This document shows positions 14,269-22,671 of a DNA stretch of 23,109 bases, piece after piece. Each line of letters opens with the position of its first letter. Within the stretch, counting starts at the first letter, position 1. Below the pieces are notes generated by a model, which saw nothing but the letters and a program-made list of their open reading frames with translations, made no database searches and was not told where the DNA came from. Source of the stretch: Coprobacillaceae bacterium UN01-12pH3A (GTDB taxonomy: Bacteria > Bacillota_I > Bacilli_A > Erysipelotrichales > Coprobacillaceae); assembly GCA_027676805.1 (NCBI GenBank), contig JAQENU010000019.1:1-23109 (forward strand), read 5' to 3'. The position numbers were made by a program, and so were the translations under genes.

Positions 14269-15036
14269 TTAGTAATTGTTTTTTTGTAATCGTCTGATGA
14301 AAGCAGGATAATCATAGAAGCAGTAATTGAGATCGACATTACCGGCAATGCCATGCACTTTTCCATAACAAGTGTATTGCCACATTCCATAATCACCGTC
14401 ATAAACATTTTGTAAATTATAGTTAGCGATCCAAAGATCATAGTTTTTTAAACGTTCCATGTCTAATTGATTAATATGATCGGGATTGGTGTAGATGCCG
14501 ACATAGTAACCGGCTTTTTCAACGGTCTGTAAAAATGTCAAAACAATTTCTGTAAGCTGATCTTTTGTTAAATCATCTTGGCATTCATCTTCAATATCAT
14601 AATAAAGTGGGTATTGAAATTGGATTCCTTTGATTTGGGATAAGAAAAATTCAGCTTCTTTTTTTGCTTCCTCAGGTGTTGTAGCGTAGCTGTAGTGATA
14701 AGCGCCGATGGCAATGCCGTGCTTTTGAGCCTGATCAATATTTTCTTTGAATGTTTTATCGGTATGATCGCCTGTATCGTTCCATGCGTAGCTGGCACGG
14801 ATGATGGCGAAGTCAACGCTGCTGTCAGCAACAGCCTTCCAATCGATTGTTCCCTGATGTTCACTGACATCAATACCTAATCGAAACGTTTCTAAACCCG
14901 TATTTTTAGGATTATAGATCGGGGTCATTATTTCTTTACTGGTAAAATTAAGTTTAGGTATAAAGAAGATAGCAAGAAGGATAATAATGACTAAAACTCC
15001 CATTGCGATTTTCTCGTTATATTTAAATTTCCGCAT
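14269..15036 (-). CDS. membrane-anchored GH25 lysozyme (N-acetylmuramidase)
   Basis: This 255-residue protein has a positively charged N-terminus and one hydrophobic segment at about 10-27 without an obvious cleavage site. The catalytic domain is therefore tethered outside. The GH25 motifs are LGIDVSEHQGTIDW near 53-66 (D56), FAIIRASYA near 76-84, GAYHYSYA near 111-118, YYDIED at 145-150 (D147 and catalytic E149), YTNPDHIN and LWIANYN, and the C-terminal NVDLNYCF. Such enzymes cut the MurNAc-GlcNAc bond of peptidoglycan. No cell-wall binding repeats are present, so a housekeeping role in wall turnover is more likely than a phage endolysin. AGGAGG lies before the ATG. It is divergent from the MarR gene and the two promoters overlap. 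Confidence 0.94.
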   Translation of the reverse strand: MRKFKYNEKIAMGVLVIIILLAIFFIPKLNFTSKEIMTPIYNPKNTGLETFRLGIDVSEHQGTIDWKAVADSSVDFAIIRASYAWNDTGDHTDKTFKENIDQAQKHGIAIGAYHYSYATTPEEAKKEAEFFLSQIKGIQFQYPLYYDIEDECQDDLTKDQLTEIVLTFLQTVEKAGYYVGIYTNPDHINQLDMERLKNYDLWIANYNLQNVYDGDYGMWQYTCYGKVHGIAGNVDLNYCFYDYPAFIRRLQKNNY

Positions 15037-15053
15037 AATTTCCTCCTGTTAAG

Positions 15054-15082
15054 ATTATAACACGTTTATCATATGAGTTGAA
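15054..15082 (-). promoter_or_regulatory. promoter of the GH25 gene
   Basis: On the minus strand TTCAAC (15077-15082) and TATAAT (15054-15059) are 17 bases apart, with TGT before the -10. Its -35 occupies the same bases as the -35 of the divergent MarR promoter. Confidence 0.7.
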
Positions 15083-15106
15083 CTATAAAACCGGATTTGA
15101 TAAAAT
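15078..15106 (+). promoter_or_regulatory. promoter of the MarR-ABC-mgsA unit
   Basis: TTGAAC (15078-15083) and TAAAAT (15101-15106) are exactly 17 bases apart. The expected start near 15113 lies inside the tandem palindrome at 15108-15124. Confidence 0.7.
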
Positions 15107-15107
15107 T

Positions 15108-15124
15108 ACTTAAGTAACTTAAGT
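15108..15124. promoter_or_regulatory. tandem palindromic operator, probably for the MarR protein
   Basis: The palindrome ACTTAAGT occurs twice, at 15108-15115 and 15117-15124, one base apart, so that the whole 17 bases are also an inverted repeat. It lies just after the -10 and over the expected transcription start of the MarR gene. Bound protein there would block the promoter. Confidence 0.65.
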
Positions 15125-15139
15125 ATTGGAGGCGATGGT

Positions 15140-15598
15140 TTGCTTAAAAGAGAAAGTGCGCTTTTTTTAGAGTCTTTGAGGCGTTTTAAAAATCTGGATC
15201 CATTAAAAGAGCTGCTGCCGATTTCCCAGCGTGATTTTATGGTTTTAATGATTGTGCAGGAATACTGTGATAAAAAGGAAGCCGTACGGCCGGGACAATT
15301 GGCGCAATGCTTGGATCTGAGTCTGCCGGCAACTTCGGATATGCTCAAAAGGCAATGTGATAAGGGATTGATCATCAAGAAAACAGATCCATTGGATCGC
15401 CGCTCTTATATTGTTGAACTCAGTGAACAGGGAAAGCAGATTTATATAGAGGGGCAGGAGATCCTTACTCGATTTTTAGAAACGATCATTGAACGTTACG
15501 GAAAAGAGAATATGGATCGCTTACTATTGGTGATGGATGATATCTACCAGTTAATGGCAGTGACGAAAAAGGAAATGTTGGAGGAAAAAGATGCTTGA
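15140..15598 (+). CDS. MarR-family transcriptional regulator
   Basis: This 152-residue protein has the MarR winged helix at about residues 28-105: ISQRDFMVLMIVQEY, then VRPGQLAQCLDLSLPATSDMLKRQCDKGLI (recognition helix with PATSDMLKR), then the wing KKTDPLDRRSYIVELSEQGK with the conserved D-RR. It starts with TTG at 15140; GGAGG lies 7 bases upstream, and the nearby ATG at 15135 is in another frame. It overlaps the ABC transporter gene by 8 bp. This layout, and a palindrome over its promoter, point to a repressor of its own operon that is released by a small molecule. The inducer is unknown. Confidence 0.92.
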   Translation: MLKRESALFLESLRRFKNLDPLKELLPISQRDFMVLMIVQEYCDKKEAVRPGQLAQCLDLSLPATSDMLKRQCDKGLIIKKTDPLDRRSYIVELSEQGKQIYIEGQEILTRFLETIIERYGKENMDRLLLVMDDIYQLMAVTKKEMLEEKDA

Positions 15599-17906
15599 AT
15601 TAAAAAATATAACTAAAAAGTATAAGATTGGCGATGTTGAAACTGTTGCTTTAGATGATATCAGTGTCTCGTTTAGAAAAGAGGAGTTTGTTGCGATTTT
15701 GGGAACCAGTGGTTCAGGAAAAACCACATGCTTGAATATTATCGGAGGATTGGATCGCTATGATTCCGGAGATTTGATCATTAAAGGAAAACATACAACG
15801 GACTTCAAGGAAAGAGATTGGGATGCTTATCGTAATAATTCAATAGGCTTTGTGTTTCAAAGCTATAATTTAATTTCCCATTTATCGATTGTTGCCAACG
15901 TTGAAATGGGAATGACGCTAAGTGGGGTGTCTGCCGCTAAAAAGCATGAGAAAGCCTTGGAATGTTTGAAAAAAGTCGGTCTGAAGGAACACCTTCATAA
16001 AAAACCAAACCAGCTGTCAGGCGGACAGATGCAGCGTGTGGCGATTGCCAGAGCCTTGGCGAATGATCCGGAAATTTTATTGTGTGATGAACCGACCGGG
16101 GCCTTGGATTCTAAAACCAGTGTCCAGATCATGGACTTAATTAAAGAAATTGCTAAAGATAAGCTTGTCATCATGGTCACTCATAATCCTGATTTAGCAC
16201 ATGACTATGCCAACCGTATTGTTGAATTTAAAGACGGACGTATCATTAGTGACAGCAATCCTTATCAAAATGATGATGAGCAAGAGGCGTTTGTATTAAA
16301 TAAGACCAGCATGTCTTTTATTACGGCACTGCGTTTATCATTCAATAATATTAAAACAAAGCTGGGAAGAACATTCTTAACCTCTTTTGCTTCAAGTATC
16401 GGAATTATTGGAATTGCTGTGATTTTAAGTTTATCTGTCGGCTTTCAAGTACAGATCGATAATTATCAGGAAGATGCTTTGGCAGAATTCCCGATTATTA
16501 TTTCTAAGCAGGCTGCCAGTATGGACCCGGAAACGATTCAAAAGCATATGAATGAGATGTCTTCGACTGAATACAGTGAGGAGAATCAAGTGTTTGCGTA
16601 TGATTCATCGGCGAATTCCATTATGCATGAGAATCGCTTTAGCCAAGATTATTTGGAGTATATAAAAAATATAGATCCTACTATTTGTGACAGTATTGGC
16701 TATACACGTATTGTCGGCATGAATTTAGTGCGTGATATTGACGGAACTAAAAAAATGGTCAGTATTTCCGGAAACAGCTCGAATCAAGGAAGCTCAGGAT
16801 TATCTACATTTCCGGTGGCTTCAGATGGAAATATCAATACTTTCTTAGAAAAAAACTATGATGTATTAGCCGGAAATCTGCCGGAAGATAAATTTGATAT
16901 GGTTTTAGTGGTCAATGAAAAAAATCAAGTGGAGCTTTCTACGTTAACGTCTCTTGGATTTGAGGCAGTGGATAAAGAAGGAATCGATTTTGACAAAATC
17001 GTTGGAACAGAGATGAAGCTAGTCGATAATGATGATTTCTATACGACAACACCGTTTCAGTCTTATATGCCTTCAAACGATTATCAGATGATGTATGATT
17101 CAAAGGAATCTCAGACAGTAAGAATCAGTGCGGTTATTCGTGCAAAGGAAGACGCTAATGTTGCGATTTTAAATCCCGGCATTGCCTATAGTGATTCACT
17201 ATCGCAGTATGTCATTGATCAGGCGGAAGGATCAAAAATTGTCGAAGCTCAAAAAGCAGTGGATTACAATATATTGACTTTAGAGGCAATGAATGAGGCA
17301 ACGAAAGAACAGATGGTGGCTTATTTGGGCGGAGATGCTACCCCTTATCTAATCACATTGTATCCGACTGATTTTGAAAATAAAGATAAGATCGTTGAGT
17401 ATTTGGATACTTATAATGATGGGTTAGAAAATCGTGATGATATTGTGGTATATACCGATCTTGCAGCTACAATTTCCTCTTTAACAGGGGGCATCATGGG
17501 AGGAATTACAATGGTGCTGGTTGCTTTTGCCGGAACTTCATTGATTGTAAGTTTAATCATGATCTGTATTATCACGTATACGTCTGTATTAGAAAGAACA
17601 AAGGAAATCGGTATCTTGAAAGCCTTGGGCGCACGTAAGAAGGACATTACACGTGTATTTGATGCGGAAACCTGTATCCTAGGTGTTTTCTCAGGAACCT
17701 TAGGGATTATCATTGCATATTTACTTACATTCCCAATCAACGCAGTGATCTACAGTGTGACCGAATTAAGTAATGTGGCTTCGCTAAAATGGGAGCATGC
17801 TGTTATTTTAATTCTGATCAGTACGATCTTAACGATGGCAGGCGGACATATTCCGGCACGTATGGCTTCTAAGAAAGATGCAGTCGAAGCCTTAAGAACA
17901 GAATAG
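15591..17906 (+). CDS. ABC transporter, fused ATPase and FtsX/MacB-type permease
   Basis: This 771-residue protein has an ATP-binding domain at 1-225: Walker A GTSGSGKT at 38-45, Q-loop Q90, signature LSGGQ at 142-146, Walker B ILLCDE at 162-167 and switch H198. A linker leads to a membrane helix near 262-285 and a large extracellular domain (about 290-625). The FtsX-type permease follows, with three helices near 635-770, including the [19 protein letters not shown] loop. MacB-family machines do not carry solutes through the membrane; they push substrates on the outer side by mechanical motion. In Bacillota they often export or remove antimicrobial peptides. GGAGG lies 6 bases before the ATG. 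With its own MarR regulator it is probably an inducible resistance or lipid/protein release system. The substrate is unknown. Confidence 0.92.
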   Translation: MLELKNITKKYKIGDVETVALDDISVSFRKEEFVAILGTSGSGKTTCLNIIGGLDRYDSGDLIIKGKHTTDFKERDWDAYRNNSIGFVFQSYNLISHLSIVANVEMGMTLSGVSAAKKHEKALECLKKVGLKEHLHKKPNQLSGGQMQRVAIARALANDPEILLCDEPTGALDSKTSVQIMDLIKEIAKDKLVIMVTHNPDLAHDYANRIVEFKDGRIISDSNPYQNDDEQEAFVLNKTSMSFITALRLSFNNIKTKLGRTFLTSFASSIGIIGIAVILSLSVGFQVQIDNYQEDALAEFPIIISKQAASMDPETIQKHMNEMSSTEYSEENQVFAYDSSANSIMHENRFSQDYLEYIKNIDPTICDSIGYTRIVGMNLVRDIDGTKKMVSISGNSSNQGSSGLSTFPVASDGNINTFLEKNYDVLAGNLPEDKFDMVLVVNEKNQVELSTLTSLGFEAVDKEGIDFDKIVGTEMKLVDNDDFYTTTPFQSYMPSNDYQMMYDSKESQTVRISAVIRAKEDANVAILNPGIAYSDSLSQYVIDQAEGSKIVEAQKAVDYNILTLEAMNEATKEQMVAYLGGDATPYLITLYPTDFENKDKIVEYLDTYNDGLENRDDIVVYTDLAATISSLTGGIMGGITMVLVAFAGTSLIVSLIMICIITYTSVLERTKEIGILKALGARKKDITRVFDAETCILGVFSGTLGIIIAYLLTFPINAVIYSVTELSNVASLKWEHAVILILISTILTMAGGHIPARMASKKDAVEALRTE

Positions 17907-17927
17907 TAAAAGCGGGGAGGAAAAGAT

Positions 17928-18293
17928 ATGAATATTGCTTTAATTGCTCATGATCAAAAGAAATCAGAAATGATTGAATTTGTTAAAAGCTATGAAAAGA
18001 AATTAATGAAACATGAATTGTTTGGCACAGGGACAACAGGTAAAAAAATTATGGAAAACACTTCTTTGGCGGTTCATCGATTTTTATCGGGTCCTTATGG
18101 CGGTGATCAGCAGATCGGGGCTAAAATCGCAACCGGAGAAATGGATTTGGTCATCTTTTTTAGGGATCCATTAACGGCACAGCCGCACGAACCGGATGTA
18201 TCTGCTTTAATGCGGCTATGTGATGTTCATAATATACCATTAGCTTCTAATAAAGCGGCAGCAATAATGATGATGGAGGCGCTCGATGAATAA
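17928..18293 (+). CDS. mgsA: methylglyoxal synthase
   Basis: This 121-residue enzyme turns dihydroxyacetone phosphate into methylglyoxal and phosphate, a bypass of lower glycolysis when phosphate is short. The motifs are [10 protein letters not shown] (H8, D9), GTGTTGK near 33-39 (phosphate binding), [13 protein letters not shown] near 53-65 with catalytic D60, and [18 protein letters not shown] near 74-91 (D80, H87, D90). It is slightly shorter than B. subtilis MgsA, which is usual in Bacillota. GGAGG lies about 7 bases before the ATG. It begins 21 bases after the ABC transporter stop with no terminator between, so it is probably read from the MarR promoter. A terminator overlaps its end. 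Confidence 0.95.
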   Translation: MNIALIAHDQKKSEMIEFVKSYEKKLMKHELFGTGTTGKKIMENTSLAVHRFLSGPYGGDQQIGAKIATGEMDLVIFFRDPLTAQPHEPDVSALMRLCDVHNIPLASNKAAAIMMMEALDE

Positions 18294-18309
18294 TCGGGCG
18301 TTTTCTTTT
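18280..18309 (+). terminator. intrinsic terminator after mgsA
   Basis: CGCTCGAT (18280-18287) pairs with ATCGGGCG (18293-18300) with one G-U pair and a 5-base loop, then TTTTCTTTT. It overlaps the last codons of mgsA. Confidence 0.78.
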
Positions 18310-18317
18310 AAAACGTC

Positions 18318-18346
18318 TCGACAAAAGTGAAGGATGCTTTTAAAAT
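18318..18346 (+). promoter_or_regulatory. promoter of the glycerate operon
   Basis: TCGACA (18318-18323) and TAAAAT (18341-18346) are 17 bases apart. They lie 20 bases before the glycerate kinase start. Confidence 0.65.
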
Positions 18347-18365
18347 AAAGAAATGAGGTGATATT

Positions 18366-19496
18366 ATGAAAGTAGCTGTAGCCATCGATTCGTTTAAAGG
18401 GAGTTTAAGCTCTTATCAGGCGGCAAAAGCAATTGAAGAAGGCGTTCATATCGTAAATCCGGATGCTGAAGTGGTGATTCAGGCAGTAGCGGATGGTGGA
18501 GAAGGAACCGTCGATGCTTTGATTGAAGGAATGAATGGAAAGAAAATAAATGTTTGTGTGCATGATCCGCTTTTTAGAGAACATGAGACCTATTACGGTG
18601 TGATCGATCAAACAGCTGTGATGGAAATGGCAAGTGCTTCCGGATTGCCTTTGCTTACGTTAGAAGAACGCAATCCTTTGCTGACGACAACATTTGGCGT
18701 AGGTGAGATGATCATGGATGCTATTGAGCGAGGGTATCGTCATTTTATTATCGGTATTGGCGGGAGCAGCACGAATGACGGGGGAATCGGTATGCTAATG
18801 GCGATGGGCTATCGTTTTTTAGATAAAGAGAACCGGTCAATTCGTTTAGGGGCACAGGATCTTGATAAAATAGCTAAAATTGATGATCGCTTGGTTGACA
18901 TGCGAATCAAGGAATGCAGTTTTGAGGTTGCCTGTGATGTATCCAATCCTTTATGCGGAGAAAATGGAGCAAGCGCAGTTTACGGACCGCAAAAAGGAGC
19001 AGATGCTTTTATGATTCAAAAAATGGATGCCGGACTTGCTCATTTTGCGGCGATTACTAAAGCGTATAATAAGACGGATTATCAAGGTGTTTCGGGAACC
19101 GGAGCGGCCGGTGGCTTAGGCTTTGCCTTTTTGAGTTATCTTCCTTCAAAACTAGTAAGCGGAATAGATTTAGTTTTGACATTTGTTCAGCTTGAGGATA
19201 AACTTAAAGATGCAGATTATGTTTTTACGGGGGAAGGCCGTATGGATGGTCAGACCTTGATGAATAAGACACCAATTGGAGTGGCAAGGCTGGCTAAGAA
19301 GCATGGCTGCAGGGTCATTGCTTTAGCTGGACAGATTAACGAAGAGGCTTATATACTGAACGATCATGGGATCGATGCCATGTTTTCTGTTGTTCCCGGG
19401 GTTGTTGATTTGGAGTATGCTATGAAACCGGAGAATGCTTATCGTCACTTGAAAAATATTGTCATACAAATACTGAGATTGGAGAATATAAAATGA
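18366..19496 (+). CDS. glxK: glycerate 2-kinase (GlxK/GarK type)
   Basis: This 376-residue protein of the class I glycerate kinase family phosphorylates D-glycerate to 2-phosphoglycerate. It starts AVAIDSFKGSLSSYQAA, then has VADGGEGTVDAL near 41-52, GIGGSSTNDGGIGML near 130-144, CDVSNPLCGENGASAVYGPQKG near 195-216, GTGAAGGLGF and the C-terminal FTGEGRMDGQT. All are standard for the family, and the length is usual. GAGGTG lies 5 bases before the ATG. Its TGA overlaps the ATG of the next gene by 4 bases (ATGA), so the two are translationally coupled. With the dehydrogenase it would feed hydroxypyruvate or glycerate into lower glycolysis. Confidence 0.95.
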   Translation: MKVAVAIDSFKGSLSSYQAAKAIEEGVHIVNPDAEVVIQAVADGGEGTVDALIEGMNGKKINVCVHDPLFREHETYYGVIDQTAVMEMASASGLPLLTLEERNPLLTTTFGVGEMIMDAIERGYRHFIIGIGGSSTNDGGIGMLMAMGYRFLDKENRSIRLGAQDLDKIAKIDDRLVDMRIKECSFEVACDVSNPLCGENGASAVYGPQKGADAFMIQKMDAGLAHFAAITKAYNKTDYQGVSGTGAAGGLGFAFLSYLPSKLVSGIDLVLTFVQLEDKLKDADYVFTGEGRMDGQTLMNKTPIGVARLAKKHGCRVIALAGQINEEAYILNDHGIDAMFSVVPGVVDLEYAMKPENAYRHLKNIVIQILRLENIK

Positions 19497-20431
19497 AAAT
19501 AGTCATTATTGAACCGTTAGGAATTGAAAAAGAAAACGTTGAAAAGATTAGTCAAGAAAATTTATCGGAACATGAAATTATTTATTATGATACAAGAGTC
19601 ACTGATGAAGCGGCTTTAATTGAACGAGCAAAGGAGGCGGAGATTTTAGTTGTTGCGAATTTACCGTTAAATCGTAATGTTTTATCTGCCTGTCCTCATT
19701 TAAAATTAATTTCTGTTGCCTTTACCGGAATCGATCATCTGGATGTCGATTACTGTAAAGAAAAGAATATTATGATCTGCAACAGTGTTGGATATTCCAC
19801 TGTAGCGGTTGCAGAGGAAGTTTTCGGCATGATTATCGCTTTATATCGTCATTTGCTTGCTAGTGATGAAAGAACCCGTCATCAGCAGACCAAAGATGGA
19901 TTGAACTTATTGGAAATGGCAGGTAAAACAATAGGCGTCGTGGGTGCCGGAGAAATCGGACAGCGAGTAATTAAAATTGCTCAGGCATTCGATTTAAAAG
20001 TACTATGCTATAGCCGTACAAAGCGAATGATTCAAGGTGTAGAATTTGTTGATTTAGATACGCTGATGAAAGAAAGTGACATCGTTACATTGCATATTCC
20101 GGCAACACCGGCGACACATCATTTAATTGATGCGGACAAGATTGCATTAATGAAAAAAGAGGCTGTTTTGATTAATACAGCGCGAGGAACAATCGTGGAC
20201 AGTGAAGCTTTGGCAGAGGCGCTGAATAATCATAAGATTGCCGGAGCCGGAATCGATGTTTTTGAGATGGAACCGCCAATTCCATCAGAACATCCGTTGT
20301 TGAATGCGAAAAATACCATATTGGCACCGCATATTGGCTTTGCGACAAAAGAAGCTCTGGTAAAACGTGCTGATGTCGTATTTGAAAATATAAAAAAATA
20401 TCTTGCAGGTGATCCGCAAAATATTTGTTAG
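19493..20431 (+). CDS. D-2-hydroxyacid dehydrogenase, probable hydroxypyruvate/glyoxylate reductase
   Basis: This 312-residue NAD(P)-dependent dehydrogenase of the SerA/D-lactate family has a substrate-side region LISVAFTGIDHLDVDYC near 72-88 and the Rossmann motif VVGAGEIGQRV near 149-159. The acid-replacing CYSRTKR near 172-178 has an arginine and lysine where NAD enzymes often have aspartate, which hints at NADP. The catalytic triad is R231 (NTARG), E260 (VFEMEP) and H280 (APHIG). The ATGA overlap with the glycerate kinase gene suggests it makes D-glycerate from hydroxypyruvate or tartronate-type precursors, rather than lactate. The last 4 bases overlap the end of the convergent zinc-ribbon gene. 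Confidence 0.92.
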   Translation: MKIVIIEPLGIEKENVEKISQENLSEHEIIYYDTRVTDEAALIERAKEAEILVVANLPLNRNVLSACPHLKLISVAFTGIDHLDVDYCKEKNIMICNSVGYSTVAVAEEVFGMIIALYRHLLASDERTRHQQTKDGLNLLEMAGKTIGVVGAGEIGQRVIKIAQAFDLKVLCYSRTKRMIQGVEFVDLDTLMKESDIVTLHIPATPATHHLIDADKIALMKKEAVLINTARGTIVDSEALAEALNNHKIAGAGIDVFEMEPPIPSEHPLLNAKNTILAPHIGFATKEALVKRADVVFENIKKYLAGDPQNIC

Positions 20432-20814
20432 GATTTTTTATCAAAGCGAGTTTGACATTTAGGGCATGTGATTGTTATTAATCCATGTCCTTTTGGCACT
20501 CTGACGGTTTGGGAACAATTCGGACATTTAAAATAACGATGCGTTTTCTTATCTGCCTGTCGGTTTGCCCATTTCAGCAGCTTCATCTGATAGGGATACA
20601 GCATCTGAGCAAATTTAATATTCTCCTGTCGGCGCTTATAAACCTGTTTGGAGAAAGTTCGATATAAAATATACATTAATAGAACCCAAACAAGAATGGA
20701 TAAGAGAGCTGTCTTAAAAAAGAGGAGGTTGGATAAAGAGATAAGCAGCACAATAAAAAGTAAAAATTGACTTAACTGGTCGGGACCGTTTCGTCCTTTC
20801 AAAAGATTTTTCAT
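20428..20814 (-). CDS. membrane protein with C-terminal zinc ribbon
   Basis: This 128-residue protein starts RNGPDQLSQFLLF, followed by two close hydrophobic segments (about 16-33 and 36-52), a basic helix (YKRRQENIKFAQ) and a C-terminal zinc ribbon with CPNC at 97-100 and CPKC at 117-120 separated by 16 residues. This plan is seen in short uncharacterised Bacillota membrane proteins. The zinc ribbon is probably cytoplasmic, since the preceding stretch is basic. AGAAGG lies 6 bases before the ATG. The end overlaps the dehydrogenase gene by 4 bp on the other strand. Function unknown. Confidence 0.85.
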   Translation of the reverse strand: MKNLLKGRNGPDQLSQFLLFIVLLISLSNLLFFKTALLSILVWVLLMYILYRTFSKQVYKRRQENIKFAQMLYPYQMKLLKWANRQADKKTHRYFKCPNCSQTVRVPKGHGLITITCPKCQTRFDKKS

Positions 20815-20908
20815 ACATAACCTTCTTTCTTATCATGATATTCTACAGGGGATAAATGAATTGAAAGTGAACTTTCTTTATTATTGACGATAAAATAAAA
20901 TTTATATA

Positions 20909-20937
20909 TTGATATGTTCAAAAAATAAAGATATGAT
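20909..20937 (+). promoter_or_regulatory. promoter of the M42 peptidase gene
   Basis: TTGATA (20909-20914) and TATGAT (20932-20937) are exactly 17 bases apart. They lie in an A-rich stretch 37 bases before the start codon. Confidence 0.72.
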
Positions 20938-20974
20938 TAAAAAAGATAGGAAAAATAAAAAAGGGGGAGTATAA

Positions 20975-22054
20975 ATGAGAACAAAAGAACAAAATATTGA
21001 CTTGATTAAACGACTTTCAAATGCGAATGGGGTATCCGGATTTGAAGATGAAGTAGCTCAAATCGGGCGAATCGAAAGCGAAAGCTTTTGTGAAGTCAAG
21101 GAAGACTCTTTGCGTAATTTATATATGACATTAAAGCGCAATACAGGTAAAAAGCCTAAGGTTTGGCTGGACGCTCACAGCGATGAATTGGGATTTATCG
21201 TACAAGCGATTAAGCCTAACGGCACCATGACATTTTTGCCGTTAGGTGGTTGGTCACCTAATAATGTTCCGGCTAGCAAAGTGCGCGTGCAAAATGCAGA
21301 AGGAGACTATTTAAGCGGAGTTGTTGCTGCTAAGCCGGTGCATTTTATGAGTCAGGCAGAAAAAAATGCTTCTTTGAATATTGAAAATATGGTGATTGAT
21401 CTGGGGGCTGTTTCGGCTGAAGACTTAAAGGAAAATTTCCGGATCAGAATGGCAGCCCCGGTGGTGCCTGATGTTGAATGTACCTATGATGAAAAACGTG
21501 ATTTATTTATTGGAAAAGCATTTGACTGTCGTATTGGCTGTGCAGCAGTATTGGAATCTTTGAATCAATTAAAAGAAGAGACATTGGATGTGGACGTAGT
21601 AGCGACATTGTCCGTGCAGGAAGAAGTCGGAGAAAGAGGCATGCATGCTGCCGTTTCAAATATTGATGCGGATATTGCGATTATTTTTGAAGGATGTCCG
21701 GCGGATGATACTTTTTATGAACCCTATATGATTCAAACTGCAATGAAAAAGGGACCGATGCTGAGACATTTTGACCGTTCGATGATTACGAATCCAAGAT
21801 TTATGCGCTATACATTGGATATGTGCGAAGAAAAACAGATTCCGGTTCAGGAATCTGTAAGAAGCGGTGGGGGAACAAACGCCAAGTACATTCATATGTC
21901 ACGTTACGGAGTGCCAACCATAGTGATCGGTGTGCCGGTTCGCTATATTCATTCTCACCATGGTATCTGTGCATATGAAGATTATTTGAATTCTGTAAAA
22001 CTGGCAGTTGAATTAGTAAAGCAGTTAAATAGTGACGTGATTAATCAGTTTTAA
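20975..22054 (+). CDS. M42-family metallo-aminopeptidase (glutamyl aminopeptidase/FrvX-like)
   Basis: This 359-residue peptidase has NGVSGFEDEV near 18-27 and the metal ligands in order: H68 in LDAHSDELGF, bridging D184 in KAFDCRIG, catalytic E216 and ligand E217 in VQEEVGERG, an acid in IIFEG near 239, and H326 in VRYIHSHHG. It also has SGGGTNAKYIH near 298-308. These form the two-metal centre of the tetrahedral aminopeptidases (TET, PepA, YsdC). They trim N-terminal residues from peptides in the cytoplasm; no signal peptide is seen. The length is usual. GGGGGAG lies 5 bases before the ATG. It is a single gene with its own promoter and terminator. Confidence 0.94.
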   Translation: MRTKEQNIDLIKRLSNANGVSGFEDEVAQIGRIESESFCEVKEDSLRNLYMTLKRNTGKKPKVWLDAHSDELGFIVQAIKPNGTMTFLPLGGWSPNNVPASKVRVQNAEGDYLSGVVAAKPVHFMSQAEKNASLNIENMVIDLGAVSAEDLKENFRIRMAAPVVPDVECTYDEKRDLFIGKAFDCRIGCAAVLESLNQLKEETLDVDVVATLSVQEEVGERGMHAAVSNIDADIAIIFEGCPADDTFYEPYMIQTAMKKGPMLRHFDRSMITNPRFMRYTLDMCEEKQIPVQESVRSGGGTNAKYIHMSRYGVPTIVIGVPVRYIHSHHGICAYEDYLNSVKLAVELVKQLNSDVINQF

Positions 22055-22082
22055 AAAAGATATCCTTAGGGTATCTTTTTTT
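22053..22082. terminator. bidirectional terminator between M42 peptidase and GNAT genes
   Basis: AAGATATCC and GGGTATCTT pair around a 3-base loop with one G-U pair. A-rich sequence stands on one side and seven T on the other, so it can end both convergent genes. Confidence 0.8.
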
Positions 22083-22623
22083 AGAAATTAATTTTAAAGA
22101 TTTGTCCTTCTCTAATAAATAAACCATTATCGCTTTTGGTTTCGTAAGTCTTAATTTTTTGTCCGAGACGCAAATAAAAAGGAAAGGCCTTGGAATGCGA
22201 TGATTTTAAATACATGGTTTTCTTGCCAAAATCCTGATAGTAGGGAAAAATGATCTCTTTAAGCCATTTTGTGCCTAAGCCATGCCCTTTTTCACAGATA
22301 TGGAAATAGTTTAAAAGGATGCTTTGGCTAGGATTCTCGATGAGTTCTTTTTGATCTAATAGAATTTTTGAATTGAGTTGTCCATGGCTGATTAAAGCGA
22401 TACCGATGCATTGCTCATGTTTATAGAGGACGTGATAATCCAAAGTCACATTCGGCAAAGCGGATATCTGATGGATTTTTTGATTGCAGTGAAATACTTC
22501 ATCGTAATCATCGTAGCAATGGATAAACTTATCATTTAAATTCATGATTATCGGGCTTAAATATTCGCCTTTAAACGTATGGTGTAATTCAAAGCGATAT
22601 TCTTCTTCTTTTCTAAGTAGCAT
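22081..22623 (-). CDS. GNAT-like N-acetyltransferase
   Basis: This 180-residue protein has a GNAT fold signature in its second half: an acceptor-side strand CIGIALISHG near 72-81, then the acetyl-CoA pyrophosphate loop GHGLGTKWL at 113-121 (G-x-G-x-G/A), followed by KTMYLKSSHSKAFPFYLRLGQKI, which matches the motif B helix with the usual tyrosine. The N-terminal 60 residues are not typical. The substrate cannot be told; GNATs modify proteins, polyamines and antibiotics. AGGAGG lies 5 bases before the ATG. It is divergent from the orphan gene at 22672, with only 48 bases between the two start codons, and convergent with the M42 gene. Confidence 0.8.
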   Translation of the reverse strand: MLLRKEEEYRFELHHTFKGEYLSPIIMNLNDKFIHCYDDYDEVFHCNQKIHQISALPNVTLDYHVLYKHEQCIGIALISHGQLNSKILLDQKELIENPSQSILLNYFHICEKGHGLGTKWLKEIIFPYYQDFGKKTMYLKSSHSKAFPFYLRLGQKIKTYETKSDNGLFIREGQIFKINF

Positions 22624-22637
22624 AATGACCTCCTAAA

Positions 22638-22647
22638 TGGTATAATA
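22638..22647. promoter_or_regulatory. overlapping divergent -10 elements
   Basis: On + TGGTATAAT (22638-22646) is an extended -10 for the gene at 22672. On the minus strand TATTAT (22642-22647) can serve the GNAT gene. The two share five bases, so both promoters cannot be open together. No good -35 hexamer is seen on either side. Confidence 0.5.
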
Positions 22648-22671
22648 TGAAAATGATATGGGGGTAGTGAT

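Noticed and set aside
14568..14873. 101-codon minus-strand frame inside the GH25 gene
   Set aside because: It is the same strand in a shifted frame; GH25 motifs are in the other frame, and this one has no family pattern.
14269..15036. prophage endolysin
   Set aside because: GH25 occurs in phage lysins, but here it has a membrane anchor, its own promoter, and no holin or phage genes nearby.
17411..17740. 109-codon open frame on minus inside the ABC transporter
   Set aside because: It is the antisense of the conserved FtsX-type permease region, with no ribosome binding site.
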